A stretch of DNA of 64,000 bases from UBA4416 sp040387555 (GTDB taxonomy: Bacteria; Bacteroidota; Bacteroidia; B-17B0; Aurantibacillaceae): NCBI GenBank assembly GCA_040387555.1, contig JAZKDO010000006.1, forward strand, positions 62,001 through 126,000. The letters run 5' to 3'. Under the pieces are notes generated by a model, which worked only from the letters and a program-made list of their open reading frames with translations, did no database searches and had not been told where the DNA came from. The translations under genes were made by a program, and so were the position numbers. Below, in pieces: positions 25,957 through 34,863 of this stretch. Numbering within the stretch: position 1 is the stretch's first letter; every line of letters begins with the position of its first letter.

Positions 25957-27486
25957 TTATTCCCATTCAATGGTAGCCGGGGGTTTAGAGCTGATGTCAT
26001 ACACTACTCTATTCACTCCTTTTACTTTATTGATAATATCATTAGATACCTTTGCCAAAAATTCATATGGTAAATGGCACCAGTCAGCCGTCATACCATC
26101 TGTTGAAGAAACGGCGCGTAACGCAATTACTTTTTCGTAAGTACGTTCATCACCCATAACTCCAACACTTTGTATTGGCAATAAAATAGCTCCTGCCTGC
26201 CATACTGTATCGTATAAACCAGCAGCTTTTAAGTTATCAATAAAAATAGCATCTACATTCTGTAACAGGTCAACTTTTTCAGGAGTAATATCACCCAAAA
26301 TACGAATGGCTAAACCTGGTCCAGGGAACGGATGACGGCCAATTAAACCTGCATCTATACCCAATGCAGTTCCCACTCTTCTAACTTCATCTTTAAATAA
26401 ACTCCGTAATGGTTCAACCACGCTTAATTTCATATAATCAGGCAAACCTCCAACATTGTGATGAGATTTAATAGTAGCAGAAGGACCGTTGACTGATAAA
26501 CTTTCAATCACATCCGGGTAAATTGTCCCTTGTCCTAACCATTTGGCATCAGTAATATGTTTTGATTCATCATCAAATACATCAATAAAAACTTTACCAA
26601 TTGCCTTACGTTTTAATTCAGGATCTGAAACACCTTTTAAAGCATCATAAAAACGATCTTTTGCATTCACACCTTTCACGTTCAGTCCCATATGTTTGTA
26701 TGAGTCTAAAACATTTTCAAATTCATTCTTACGTAACAAACCATTATCTACAAAAATGCAATGCAAATTTGCGCCTATAGCTTTATGCAATAGAACAGCA
26801 GCCACACTGCTATCTACACCGCCAGATAAGCCTAAAACTACTTTATCAGTTCCTATTTTATTTTTTAATTCTGCAACAGTCGTATCAATAAAAGAATCTG
26901 AAGTCCAGGTTCCTTTACAACCACAAATATTTTTTACAAAATTATTGAGCAAGAGAGCACCATCGGTTGAATGGTAAACTTCGGGATGAAATTGAATTCC
27001 CCAGGTTTGTTCGTCTGTTACTGCATAGCCTGCAACTTTAACATCTTGTGTACTCGCAATTACTTTATAATGTTCAGGAACTTTTATGATCGTATCTGCA
27101 TGGCTCATCCACACTTGTGAGTTTTCGGAAATGCCTTTAAATAATTCATTTGAAGAATCCACAAAACTTAAATTAGCGCGTCCATATTCACGGGAACTGG
27201 ATTTTCCTACTTCGCCACCATAAAAATGGGATAATAACTGAGCGCCGTAACAAACCCCTAATAAAGGCAATTTACCTTTTATGTGCGCAATATCCGGGTT
27301 TAAAGGAACCTCCTGGCGCACACTATGCGGACTACCGGATAAGATAATGCCTTTAATGTTTGATGTAATTTCAGGAATTTTATTGTAGGGATGAATCTCA
27401 CAGTAGACATTCATTTCCCTCAAACGGCGGGCAATTAATTGAGTGAATTGTGAACCGAAATCGAGGATTAAAATTTGTTCTTGCAT
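25957..27486 (-). CDS. guaA: GMP synthase (glutamine-hydrolysing)
   Basis: 509 residues. The N-terminal class I glutamine amidotransferase has the nucleophile Cys in LGVCYGAQLL and the His-Glu pair in WGIQFHPEVYHS. The ATP pyrophosphatase domain has the PP-loop LSGGVDSSVAA, and the C-terminal dimerisation domain closes with KPPATIEWE. It aminates XMP to GMP. The frame opens at a TTG at 27498, but a perfect TAnnTTTG promoter box covers that codon, so the ATG at 27486 is the start, which leaves only about six bases of leader. Downstream are the LysM and hemF genes. Confidence 0.98.
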   Translation of the reverse strand: MQEQILILDFGSQFTQLIARRLREMNVYCEIHPYNKIPEITSNIKGIILSGSPHSVRQEVPLNPDIAHIKGKLPLLGVCYGAQLLSHFYGGEVGKSSSREYGRANLSFVDSSNELFKGISENSQVWMSHADTIIKVPEHYKVIASTQDVKVAGYAVTDEQTWGIQFHPEVYHSTDGALLLNNFVKNICGCKGTWTSDSFIDTTVAELKNKIGTDKVVLGLSGGVDSSVAAVLLHKAIGANLHCIFVDNGLLRKNEFENVLDSYKHMGLNVKGVNAKDRFYDALKGVSDPELKRKAIGKVFIDVFDDESKHITDAKWLGQGTIYPDVIESLSVNGPSATIKSHHNVGGLPDYMKLSVVEPLRSLFKDEVRRVGTALGIDAGLIGRHPFPGPGLAIRILGDITPEKVDLLQNVDAIFIDNLKAAGLYDTVWQAGAILLPIQSVGVMGDERTYEKVIALRAVSSTDGMTADWCHLPYEFLAKVSNDIINKVKGVNRVVYDISSKPPATIEWE

Positions 27487-27495
27487 AATAGCTAA

Positions 27496-27503
27496 CAAAG
27501 ATA
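27496..27503 (-). promoter_or_regulatory. guaA -7 promoter box (TATCTTTG)
   Basis: Perfect TAnnTTTG on the minus strand, ending ten bases before the guaA ATG; predicts a near-leaderless transcript. Confidence 0.55.
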
Positions 27504-27563
27504 GATAAATCTTTTGTTTTAAAGGGATTGACTAGAAAATTTGTGGTAAAAGAAAGTAAATAA

Positions 27564-27671
27564 TCAATCCTTGCTTTTCATGAATTTAACCAGGGTATAA
27601 ATTCCCAAAGCAAAAATGCTCGCAACAAATAAAAGGATAAAATAATCGCTAATTTCCAGATCGGATTTCAT
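27564..27671 (-). CDS. Single-membrane-helix microprotein, 35 residues
   Basis: A tiny ORF: MKSDLEISDYFILLFVASIF followed by ALGIYTLVKFMKSKD. An acidic N-terminus, one membrane helix (about 10-28) and a basic C-terminus give a clear inside-positive topology with the C-terminus in the cytoplasm. It lies between guaA and the LuxR-type gene on the same strand. The codon pattern and clean topology suggest a real gene, of unknown function. Confidence 0.5.
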   Translation of the reverse strand: MKSDLEISDYFILLFVASIFALGIYTLVKFMKSKD

Positions 27672-27761
27672 ATGCAGATTTTATTTTTTTTAGTTGTCAT
27701 ATGGTTTATCCAGTTTCTTCATTCGCGTTTGCGTTTCGGAAAACATAGATATTTCATGTTA

Positions 27762-28418
27762 CTAAGCCACTAATAAATTATTCTTAACCGCAAACATCAC
27801 AATACCTGCCGTGTTTGGAAGATCTAATTTTGTCATGATATTTTTACGGTGTGTATTAACCGTGTGTGTACTTAATTCTAATTTATCGGCAATCAGTTTA
27901 TTAGACAAACCTTCAGAGATCAAACGGATCACATCCAATTCTCTATCCGTGATGCCAAGACCCTGACAGGAAATTTTATCAAGAACAGGTTTAGCAATAT
28001 GTGTATCATCTGTTTGGGTAAGGAAATAAGCAACTTTACCGCATAAAAAACGCTCCCCGTTGTAGGTCGCATGCAAAGCTTCAATAATTTCTTCCTTATC
28101 ACATTCTTTCAATAAATAACTTCTTACACCATTATCCAAGGCCGATTGCATTTCGCTTTTGCTCATGTAATCAGTAATGGCAAGCACCTGAAGACGTTTG
28201 AATGTTTTTGTCAATAAAGAGATTTGTTTTGAGCTAAATCCCAAAGACTGAAAATCAAGCACTAAGATTTTTGGCTTATTCTTTTTTATACAGTCTACTA
28301 AATTTTCAAAATTTTCATCCTCTGTGTAATCCACTTCAAAGTTTGATGACGTATTTAACAACGTAAAAAGACCCAGTCTGCTCAGGTAGTTTTTATCGGC
28401 TATTAGTACTGAAATCAT
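27762..28418 (-). CDS. LuxR/NarL-type response regulator
   Basis: 218 residues: receiver (1-120; acceptor Asp in ILVLDFQSL, Thr in AITDY, Lys in YLLKEC) and a C-terminal LuxR helix-turn-helix (about 150-212; ITDRELDVIRLISEGLSNKLIADKL-type motif, STHTVNTHRKNI). The first acidic cluster reads IADKN, with Lys where most receivers have a second acid, so Mg binding may be weak. There is no kinase gene nearby. A complete TTTG-N18-TATCTTTG promoter lies at 28450-28479. Targets are unknown. Confidence 0.92.
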   Translation of the reverse strand: MISVLIADKNYLSRLGLFTLLNTSSNFEVDYTEDENFENLVDCIKKNKPKILVLDFQSLGFSSKQISLLTKTFKRLQVLAITDYMSKSEMQSALDNGVRSYLLKECDKEEIIEALHATYNGERFLCGKVAYFLTQTDDTHIAKPVLDKISCQGLGITDRELDVIRLISEGLSNKLIADKLELSTHTVNTHRKNIMTKLDLPNTAGIVMFAVKNNLLVA

Positions 28419-28449
28419 AGAGAAATATCTTATTTAGATTAATTTTAAA

Positions 28450-28479
28450 CAAAGATACATGACTATACGGAATATCAAA
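28450..28479 (-). promoter_or_regulatory. Promoter TTTG-N18-TATCTTTG of the LuxR-type regulator
   Basis: On the minus strand both consensus boxes are perfect with an 18-base spacer (TTTG 28476-28479, TATCTTTG 28450-28457). The expected start is about 28 bases before the ATG. Confidence 0.75.
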
Positions 28480-28533
28480 ATTTTTATTTCAAAAATTATC
28501 AAAAATCAAACTGACTTTTATCATCAAAAACTG

Positions 28534-29106
28534 TTAGTTCCATTGCTTAAATCCAACCCTGAAACCTGCGCTTAAAGTTAAATTAGGCATGGTATGATTG
28601 GACATAAATAGTTGCGTGTATGCTAACTGTACAATCGGATAAATTCCCAGGTATTTATTTTTAATGAAGGAATTGAAATTATAACCCAGCTCAGTATTAA
28701 AACCGGAACTATGCATGATATGAGAATTGGTTCCACCTATTGAAGAACCGGTATGTGTCATGAATTCCCCCATCGCAACCTGGTGGCCATGAGCACCCCC
28801 AATTCCAACAAACAAACCTTTTATTACACTTACTCTGTAGGTTAAAGTAATCAATGTTCCCTGCTGATCGGGATTAGCAATGTATAATTCTTTAACCCGA
28901 ACATCAATAGAACTTGGTCTGCCAAACGCCATAAAAAAAGTACCAAAACTTCCATACAAACCTGCAAGCGGAGAATCATGGTGTTGCATCCCTCCTACTA
29001 TACCAATATCAATATAGTTTTTGTGATGATTATTTAATTGAGAGAATCCTTTTTGTACAAAACAAGCAACTAAGCCTGCGAAAGCCAATCGGTTTACGTT
29101 TTTCAT
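28534..29106 (-). CDS. Outer-membrane beta-barrel-like exported protein
   Basis: 190 residues with a signal peptide (1-22, ends QKGFSQ). The mature part has alternating hydrophobic strands and Gly-rich turns (YIDIGIVGGM, LFVGIGGAHG, LTLSAGFRVGFKQW) ending in an aromatic residue, as in small outer-membrane barrels. It is rich in His in loop-like positions (NNHHKN, MQHHDS, GAHGHQ, SHIMHS), which might bind metal; this is speculation. No family recognised. Single gene. Confidence 0.7.
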   Translation of the reverse strand: MKNVNRLAFAGLVACFVQKGFSQLNNHHKNYIDIGIVGGMQHHDSPLAGLYGSFGTFFMAFGRPSSIDVRVKELYIANPDQQGTLITLTYRVSVIKGLFVGIGGAHGHQVAMGEFMTHTGSSIGGTNSHIMHSSGFNTELGYNFNSFIKNKYLGIYPIVQLAYTQLFMSNHTMPNLTLSAGFRVGFKQWN

Positions 29107-29171
29107 AATGGTTAGATTTAGAGATAACGTAAATGTTGCTTACATAGAAAAATTATGTTTATTAAAGTTTA

Positions 29172-29272
29172 TTTGGGCGTTCCCTCCTAAGAGGCAGTCG
29201 GGCCGGGCCGTCACTTCAATCTTTTTGTAAAAGAAACACAAAAAGGATTTACGTTCTATCCCTAACGCGGGT
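29172..29272. repeat. Dispersed GC-rich repeat, copy 1
   Basis: About 100 bases starting TTTGGGCGT and containing TTCAATCTTTTTG, a CAAAAAG word and CCCTAACGC. It aligns along its length with the segment at 45705-45806. The core is far richer in GC than the surroundings. The 315-base spacer 29107-29421 holds no gene besides this repeat. Confidence 0.75.
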
Positions 29273-29421
29273 TACTTTTTAAATAGAAGTTTTAGTTTTA
29301 AAAATGAGTCTATCAATGTAGTGATTGATATGATCATTAATTTTAGAAAGAATTATAGTGGTCCGAAAAATAATCGGTATGAATCCTTTTCTAAATTATA
29401 TAACCACCAAAAAACTAAAAG

Positions 29422-30342
29422 TTACAGAGAAAATATTTTTCCTTCAACAGCAAGTTCAGTATTTTCAAAAATAGGTCGTGATTCCTTTAAAAAATCTTCC
29501 AAATTACCATACCTGGCTGAAAAGTGCCCAAGTAATAATTGTTTGGAATTAGCAAGAACAGCCATTTGAGCTGCTTGTTGTGCAGTGCTGTGAAAGGTTT
29601 GTTTAGCGCGGTCTTTCTTATCTTCTAAAAAAGTAGATTCATGGTATAGCAAATCAACATCTTTAATGTCATCTGCTAAAGCTTCAAAATATTTAGTATC
29701 GCTGCAAAAGGCGTAACTCCGGGCTTTGTAGGGATCTGTGGTAAGTTGTTCATTTTTGATGGTATTGCCGGCATTATCAATGGCATCATATCCTTGCTTT
29801 AATTTATGAATCTCAGCAAAAGAAACATCCATTTTTTCCAGACGGTATTTATCAATATTTCTTGGTAAAGGCTTTTCGCAGAATAAAAATCCTGTTGTTT
29901 TTATCCGGTGTTTTAATGGAATGCTATACACTTCCGTTTTTTCATCTTCAAATAATAATTGCTTGCAGCTATTATCTGTGTATACAAACTTTAAAGAATA
30001 ACTTAATTGCGTTTCAGAGAATTTATGAATGAGGTTAATTATCTCTTCTAATTCCTTTGGACCATAAATAGTTAAATCATTTTTTCGTCCCAGCAAGTGC
30101 ATGCTGGCAATAAAACCGGGTAAACCTAAAAAATGATCGCCGTGCAAGTGGCTAATAAAAATATGGTTTATATTCTGAAACCGTGCCTTATATTTTCTCA
30201 ACTGCATTTGAGTTCCTTCTCCACAATCAATCAAAAAAAACCGCTCAGCTATGTTTAATAACTGAGCGGTTGGATTCCTATTGGCTGTAGGTGTTGCTGC
30301 GCTACTGCCTAATATTAATAATTCGAAGGTTTGAGTTGACAT
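29422..30342 (-). CDS. rnz: Ribonuclease Z
   Basis: 306 residues, the usual length for the short form. It trims the 3' ends of tRNA precursors. Metallo-beta-lactamase motifs: SSAATPTANRNPTAQ at the N-terminus, ISHLHGDHFLGLPG zinc site, CSDTKYFEAL, LYHESTFLE and LLLGHFSARYG. Codons 24-37 contain an unusual terminator-like hairpin followed by eight T. The plus-strand frame over its 3' end is a shadow. A single gene. Confidence 0.96.
   Translation of the reverse strand: MSTQTFELLILGSSAATPTANRNPTAQLLNIAERFFLIDCGEGTQMQLRKYKARFQNINHIFISHLHGDHFLGLPGFIASMHLLGRKNDLTIYGPKELEEIINLIHKFSETQLSYSLKFVYTDNSCKQLLFEDEKTEVYSIPLKHRIKTTGFLFCEKPLPRNIDKYRLEKMDVSFAEIHKLKQGYDAIDNAGNTIKNEQLTTDPYKARSYAFCSDTKYFEALADDIKDVDLLYHESTFLEDKKDRAKQTFHSTAQQAAQMAVLANSKQLLLGHFSARYGNLEDFLKESRPIFENTELAVEGKIFSL
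30233..30271 (-). terminator. Terminator-like hairpin inside the rnz coding region
   Basis: On the minus strand, AACCGCTCAGTTA (one G-U pair) and its partner form a 13-bp stem with a 7-base loop, followed at once by eight T. It spans codons 24-37 of rnz. By form it is a strong Rho-independent terminator; whether it stops transcription there is unknown. Confidence 0.6.
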
Positions 30343-30369
30343 TACAATGTATGCCTTCGAAAATAGTCA

Positions 30370-31230
30370 TTAATTATTAATAACCATCATACGTTTCGTT
30401 GTAATGGCATTTTTGTATTTTAAACTATATATATATGTACCGTTAGCCATTTCAGCGGCATTGATCATAAGCTTATTTTCTCCCACAGAGGTTTTAATAG
30501 TTTGTTGATTAACCACAGATCCAAGCGCATTATAAATTGTAAGCGTAGCATTATCTTCTCCTTCCACATAGAATTTCACTTCTGTAAAATCAGAAAAAGG
30601 GTTTGGTTCATTTTGCAATAAAGTCATTTTATCCTTTCCGATATTGCGCAATCCAGTAGTTATAGCTGGTGCAATATTAATGATGTAGTAATTTAATGTT
30701 TGAGGAGCGGCAATACTTGAACTTCCACCAGATGTATTTGGTGTTGAAGGACATGTGCCCATACCGGTTCCGCCTGCCAAACTTAAAAAGGGTTGTACCT
30801 TTAATTGTAAAGTATATGTTCCGGCAACAGTGGGTGTCCCATATATACTAGCACAATTAGCCGAATTACCAGGAAAAACAAAAACTGGTGCTCCGTTAAC
30901 TACAGAGCCTGTTGCTACTGAATTTGTAGATGATCCTAGATTCAAACCTGGAGGTAAATTATAGTTGTTTGCTGTTACAGATGTTAATTCAAAACGGTTA
31001 AAACAAAAACGAATATTTGACTGAACAGTATCTTTTGGAACCTTCACGGTCAAATTTTGAACGTATGGAACCCCAACAGTGCCAGAAATAAAATTGGTTG
31101 CACTATCCGGCCATACACCAATTTTATTACTTGCAATAAATGTTGGATTTAATGAACAGGTAGGTACTTGAGCCAATACAGATGCAACTGTTGCAGAAAT
31201 TACAATAATAGTAAAGTAGATTTTTTTCAT
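30370..31230 (-). CDS. Exported protein with T9SS type A sorting domain
   Basis: 286 residues: signal peptide (1-20, ends SVLAQ), a beta-rich domain (22-200) with Cys and Gly/Ser loops (GTCPSTPNTSGGSSS), and a C-terminal sorting domain (about 205-286; LLQNEPNPFSDFTEVKFYV, NGTYIYSLKYKNAITTKRMM). The last domain sends it through the type IX system. The middle part has Ig-like or cadherin-like composition but no function I can name. Single gene. Confidence 0.85.
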   Translation of the reverse strand: MKKIYFTIIVISATVASVLAQVPTCSLNPTFIASNKIGVWPDSATNFISGTVGVPYVQNLTVKVPKDTVQSNIRFCFNRFELTSVTANNYNLPPGLNLGSSTNSVATGSVVNGAPVFVFPGNSANCASIYGTPTVAGTYTLQLKVQPFLSLAGGTGMGTCPSTPNTSGGSSSIAAPQTLNYYIINIAPAITTGLRNIGKDKMTLLQNEPNPFSDFTEVKFYVEGEDNATLTIYNALGSVVNQQTIKTSVGENKLMINAAEMANGTYIYSLKYKNAITTKRMMVINN

Positions 31231-31344
31231 TGATGTTTATTTAGTTAATAATATACTGGTTATTAAGGTAAATTTAATCTTATTCCAGGCGGGAAAAAAG
31301 GTTTTAACAATAAGATAGTTCAAAGTTTTAAACAGAAAAAATAA

Positions 31345-32268
31345 TTATTGCCGTCCTGCCAATAAAAACATAACTGCCATCCGAACTGCAACACCATTTT
31401 CCACCTGGTCTAAAATAATAGATTGACTACTATCTGCAACTTCGCTGGTAATTTCAACACCGCGATTAATTGGCCCCGGATGCATGATAACAATTTTTTT
31501 TGATAAGGAATCCAGCATATTTTTATCCAATCCATAAAGCATGGTATATTCACGAATGGAAGGAAAAAATTTAATATCCTGTCTCTCTAATTGAATGCGT
31601 AACATATTTGCGACATCACACCACTCTAATGTTTTACGAAGGTCAGTTTCAACTTTAACTCCTAAACTTTCTATGTATTTAGGAATCAAAGTAGTAGGTC
31701 CACATACTTTAACTTCTGCTCCTAATTTTTGTAGGCAGAAAATATTGGATAAAGCTACCCGTGAATGAAGTATGTCTCCTACAATGGCTATCTTTTTTCC
31801 TTTTAAATCACCCAATTTTTCCTGCATCGAAAAAGCATCCAATAAGGCTTGAGTAGGATGCTCATGAGCACCGTCACCGGCATTCACTATTTTAGCATTT
31901 ACTTTTTTTGATAAAAATTCAGCGGCACCCGCACTTGCGTGACGCATCACAACCATGTCCACTTTCATGGCGAGAATGTTATTGACCGTATCAATTAAGG
32001 TTTCCCCTTTTTTAACTGATGAAGAAGCTGCCGAAAAATTAATGACATCAGCACTTAATCGTTTTTGAGCAAGTTCAAAAGACAAACGGGTACGAGTTGA
32101 ATTTTCAAAAAATAAATTGGCAACTGTCAAATCCCGTAAAGAAGGGACTTTTTTAATCGGTCGATTAATGACTTCTTTAAAATTTTTAGCGGTCTCTAAT
32201 ATTAATTCGATATCCTGTTTAGTGATATACTTAATTCCTAAAAGATGATTGACGCTTAAGTTGCTCAT
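31345..32268 (-). CDS. pyrB: Aspartate carbamoyltransferase, catalytic chain
   Basis: 307 residues, normal length. It condenses carbamoyl phosphate and aspartate in pyrimidine synthesis. Motifs: carbamoyl-phosphate loop FFENSTRTRLSFELA, VMRHASAGAAEFL, GDGAHEHPTQALLD, VGDILHSRVALSN and HPGPINRGVEI. Third gene of a pyrR-dinB-pyrB unit, separated by three bases from the DinB gene. No regulatory chain (pyrI) is present. Confidence 0.97.
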   Translation of the reverse strand: MSNLSVNHLLGIKYITKQDIELILETAKNFKEVINRPIKKVPSLRDLTVANLFFENSTRTRLSFELAQKRLSADVINFSAASSSVKKGETLIDTVNNILAMKVDMVVMRHASAGAAEFLSKKVNAKIVNAGDGAHEHPTQALLDAFSMQEKLGDLKGKKIAIVGDILHSRVALSNIFCLQKLGAEVKVCGPTTLIPKYIESLGVKVETDLRKTLEWCDVANMLRIQLERQDIKFFPSIREYTMLYGLDKNMLDSLSKKIVIMHPGPINRGVEITSEVADSSQSIILDQVENGVAVRMAVMFLLAGRQ

Positions 32269-32271
32269 AGT

Positions 32272-32778
32272 TTATAAATATCTTTCTTTAATTACATTTA
32301 CGTGATGTTGCGCATGCCCGCAAATAAAGTATCCTATCGATAATACATTGGTTTCTCCTGAAGCCATATTCCCTTTCAATAACAATTGCTTTTCAGCTAA
32401 CTGTTTAAACATCAAGATGGTAGACAGCCTCACCGAATCAAATTCATCCATTAGTAACTGCATGTTTGTTTCTCCAAGGTTTGCATTAGCAGCATACAAG
32501 TTCTCATCAAAACCAGGTAATAATTGTGCGTCTCCTCTTGCAAAACGTAATGCACGGTAGCTTAAAATACGTTCTGTATCTATAATATGATTAATAACCT
32601 GCTTTACTGTCCATTTACCATCATCATAAAAATGATTTACTTTTAAACGCGGAATGGATTCTATAAAATCAAGAGTTGTTTGATGGTTGGCTTTTAAAGC
32701 TGAAATAACATCTGTTTCTGGAATTAAATCAATGTATTTAAGGAAATATGGAATGTGATCTTTTACTAATGGTCTCAT
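32272..32778 (-). CDS. DinB-family protein
   Basis: 168 residues of four-helix bundle type, with the three-His metal site spread over VNHFYD, QVINHIIDTERI and GHAQHHVNVIKERYL. DinB proteins include metal-dependent thiol transferases and many of unknown role. Here it lies between pyrR and pyrB on one message, which may only be chance. A likely start is the ATG at 32778. Confidence 0.85.
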   Translation of the reverse strand: MRPLVKDHIPYFLKYIDLIPETDVISALKANHQTTLDFIESIPRLKVNHFYDDGKWTVKQVINHIIDTERILSYRALRFARGDAQLLPGFDENLYAANANLGETNMQLLMDEFDSVRLSTILMFKQLAEKQLLLKGNMASGETNVLSIGYFICGHAQHHVNVIKERYL

Positions 32779-32862
32779 TTATTTTTTATTTATTGATTTT
32801 ACTTTGTTCTCGCTTCTCGATTCCCCTTGAAATAGCAGGCTTGATTAACATTTAAAATTAGT

Positions 32863-33393
32863 CTATTTATCTATTAGTGTTACTCTGTCTTTTCCGTCAG
32901 TTTCTTTCCAGTCTACTTTTACATTTTGTGTTTCTATGGAATCAATAATCAAACCTATATATTTTGCCTGAATTGGAACATGGCGACTGAACCGTCTGTC
33001 AACCAAAACCAATAATTCTACATCATTGGGGCGCCCAAAAGCTAACATCGCATCCAAACCAGCACGAATGGTTCTTCCGGTAAATAATACATCATCCACC
33101 AGGATTACATTTTTATCTTCGATAATAAAATCAATATTGGTTTGATTGGGAATTAGCTCTTTTTTACGAAAATCATCACGGTAAAAGGTTATGTCAAGAT
33201 CGCCGCAGTTAACTTTCTTTTTAAGGATCCCTTCGAGCAATTTTTGAATACGATGGGCTAAATAAATACCTCTTGGCTGCAAACCAATAATAACGGTATT
33301 ACTAAAATCGTTGTGAACTTCTATTAACTGATAGCAAAGGCGTGTAAGAGTAACTTCTAATTGTTTATTTTCTAATAAAACTCTTGGCTTCAC
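32863..33393 (-). CDS. pyrR: PyrR: pyrimidine operon regulator and uracil phosphoribosyltransferase
   Basis: 176 residues with the PRPP-binding loop NVILVDDVLFTGRTIRAG and the type I phosphoribosyltransferase fold. In many bacteria PyrR binds UMP and pyr mRNA to cause attenuation, and it also salvages uracil. The start codon is GTG (33391-33393), as no ATG fits. I see no obvious anti-terminator structure in the spacer upstream, so RNA regulation is not shown here. First gene of the pyrR-dinB-pyrB unit. Confidence 0.93.
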   Translation of the reverse strand: MKPRVLLENKQLEVTLTRLCYQLIEVHNDFSNTVIIGLQPRGIYLAHRIQKLLEGILKKKVNCGDLDITFYRDDFRKKELIPNQTNIDFIIEDKNVILVDDVLFTGRTIRAGLDAMLAFGRPNDVELLVLVDRRFSRHVPIQAKYIGLIIDSIETQNVKVDWKETDGKDRVTLIDK

Positions 33394-33489
33394 CGATTTA
33401 ATTTTTTAAAAGTAATTCTTTTTTTCTAAATAATAAAGTCCTAACTGTTTATACACTCTTAATCCCTATTTTATGAGAGAGAGAATAAA

Positions 33490-34758
33490 TTACATAAAAA
33501 TAGTTTGGGTTCTGTCAGGACCGATTGAAACAATACTGATAGGAACTTCTACTAATTTTTCAATGTATTTTACGTAATCAATTAATTCCTTTGGCAAAGT
33601 TGCTTTTTCTGTCATTTTAGTCAGGTCAACATTCCAGCCTTTCACTTCCTCATAAATTGGAGTGACATCTGAAGGTTCAATACTATAAGGAAGATAATCA
33701 ATTTTTTCGCCTTTGTGCATATAATGCGTACACACTTGTAATGTGTCAAAGTCAGATAAAATATCTGCCTTCATCATCATGAGTTCAGTTACACCATTAA
33801 TAGCAATAGCATATTTCAAAGCAGGAATATCTAACCAGCCACAGCGACGCGGACGGCCTGTAGTAGCTCCAAATTCACGTCCGATCTGACGCATCTTCTC
33901 CCCTACTTCATTATCCAATTCAGTTGGAAAAGGGCCACTACCCACACGTGTACAATATGCTTTAAAAATACCAATCACATTACCAATACGATTTGGCGCA
34001 ATTCCTAATCCGTTGCAAGCACCTGCACAAATTGTATTTGATGAAGTAACGAAAGGATAAGAACCAAAATCAATATCCAATAATGATCCCTGTGCACCTT
34101 CTGCTAATATCTTTTGCCCTTTTTTAATAGCGTCATTAATGAAATGCTCACTATCGATAAACGTTAATTTTTTTAATTCTTCAATGGCATTAAAAAATGG
34201 AGTTTCTAGTTCTGTCAGGCTGTATTCGTATTTATGAAACTCCAAAATTTGCTTGTGCTTTTCCACTAACGCTTTATATTTATCCTTAAAATTAGGACTT
34301 TCAATATCTCCAACACGTAAACCATTACGTCCGGTTTTGTCCATATAAGTAGGGCCAATACCTTTTAATGTAGAGCCAATTTTATCTTTTCCTTTAGCAG
34401 CTTCGCTTGCTGCGTCAATTAAACGGTGTGTTGGTAAAATTAAATGGGCACGTTTACTGATAACTAATTTCTTACTTACATCCACGCCCATGGCAGTTAA
34501 CGCATCAATTTCTTTTTTGAAGATTACCGGGTCGATTACCACACCGTTTCCAACCACATTTAAAGCTGTTGGGTGGAAAATTCCACTGGGAATTGTGTGT
34601 AATACGTGTTTAATTCCGTTGAACTCTAAAGTATGGCCCGCATTTGGTCCACCCTGAAAACGGGCAATAATATCATATTTCGGAGTTAAAACATCAACAA
34701 TTTTACCTTTTCCTTCGTCGCCCCATTGAAGGCCTAATAATACATCAGCTTTGATCAT
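33490..34758 (-). CDS. purA: Adenylosuccinate synthetase
   Basis: 422 residues. It joins IMP and aspartate with GTP on the way to AMP. Motifs: VLLGLQWGDEGKGKI P-loop, GGPNAGHT, GIGPTYMDK, LAEGAQGSLLDIDFG, and TTGRPRRCGWLD. The frame can begin at a GTG (34767), but the ATG at 34758 gives the standard N-terminus. A TAnnTTTG box lies at 34785-34792. Single gene. Confidence 0.98.
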   Translation of the reverse strand: MIKADVLLGLQWGDEGKGKIVDVLTPKYDIIARFQGGPNAGHTLEFNGIKHVLHTIPSGIFHPTALNVVGNGVVIDPVIFKKEIDALTAMGVDVSKKLVISKRAHLILPTHRLIDAASEAAKGKDKIGSTLKGIGPTYMDKTGRNGLRVGDIESPNFKDKYKALVEKHKQILEFHKYEYSLTELETPFFNAIEELKKLTFIDSEHFINDAIKKGQKILAEGAQGSLLDIDFGSYPFVTSSNTICAGACNGLGIAPNRIGNVIGIFKAYCTRVGSGPFPTELDNEVGEKMRQIGREFGATTGRPRRCGWLDIPALKYAIAINGVTELMMMKADILSDFDTLQVCTHYMHKGEKIDYLPYSIEPSDVTPIYEEVKGWNVDLTKMTEKATLPKELIDYVKYIEKLVEVPISIVSIGPDRTQTIFM

Positions 34759-34784
34759 AATTTTCACACTTTTTTGAAAGCGAT

Positions 34785-34792
34785 CAAATTTA
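34785..34792 (-). promoter_or_regulatory. purA -7 promoter box (TAAATTTG)
   Basis: Perfect TAnnTTTG on the minus strand, 26 bases before the purA ATG. A TTTG upstream is 28 bases away, longer than usual. Confidence 0.42.
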
Positions 34793-34863
34793 CAATTCTC
34801 ACGAAACTTTGGTTGAATAACAAATTAACAATTCATGGATTTTTGAACAAAAAGGAGAAAAAA

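Noticed and set aside
29321..29569. Plus-strand ORF of 82 residues over the 3' end of rnz
   Set aside because: It overlaps rnz in antisense and has no promoter or family resemblance.
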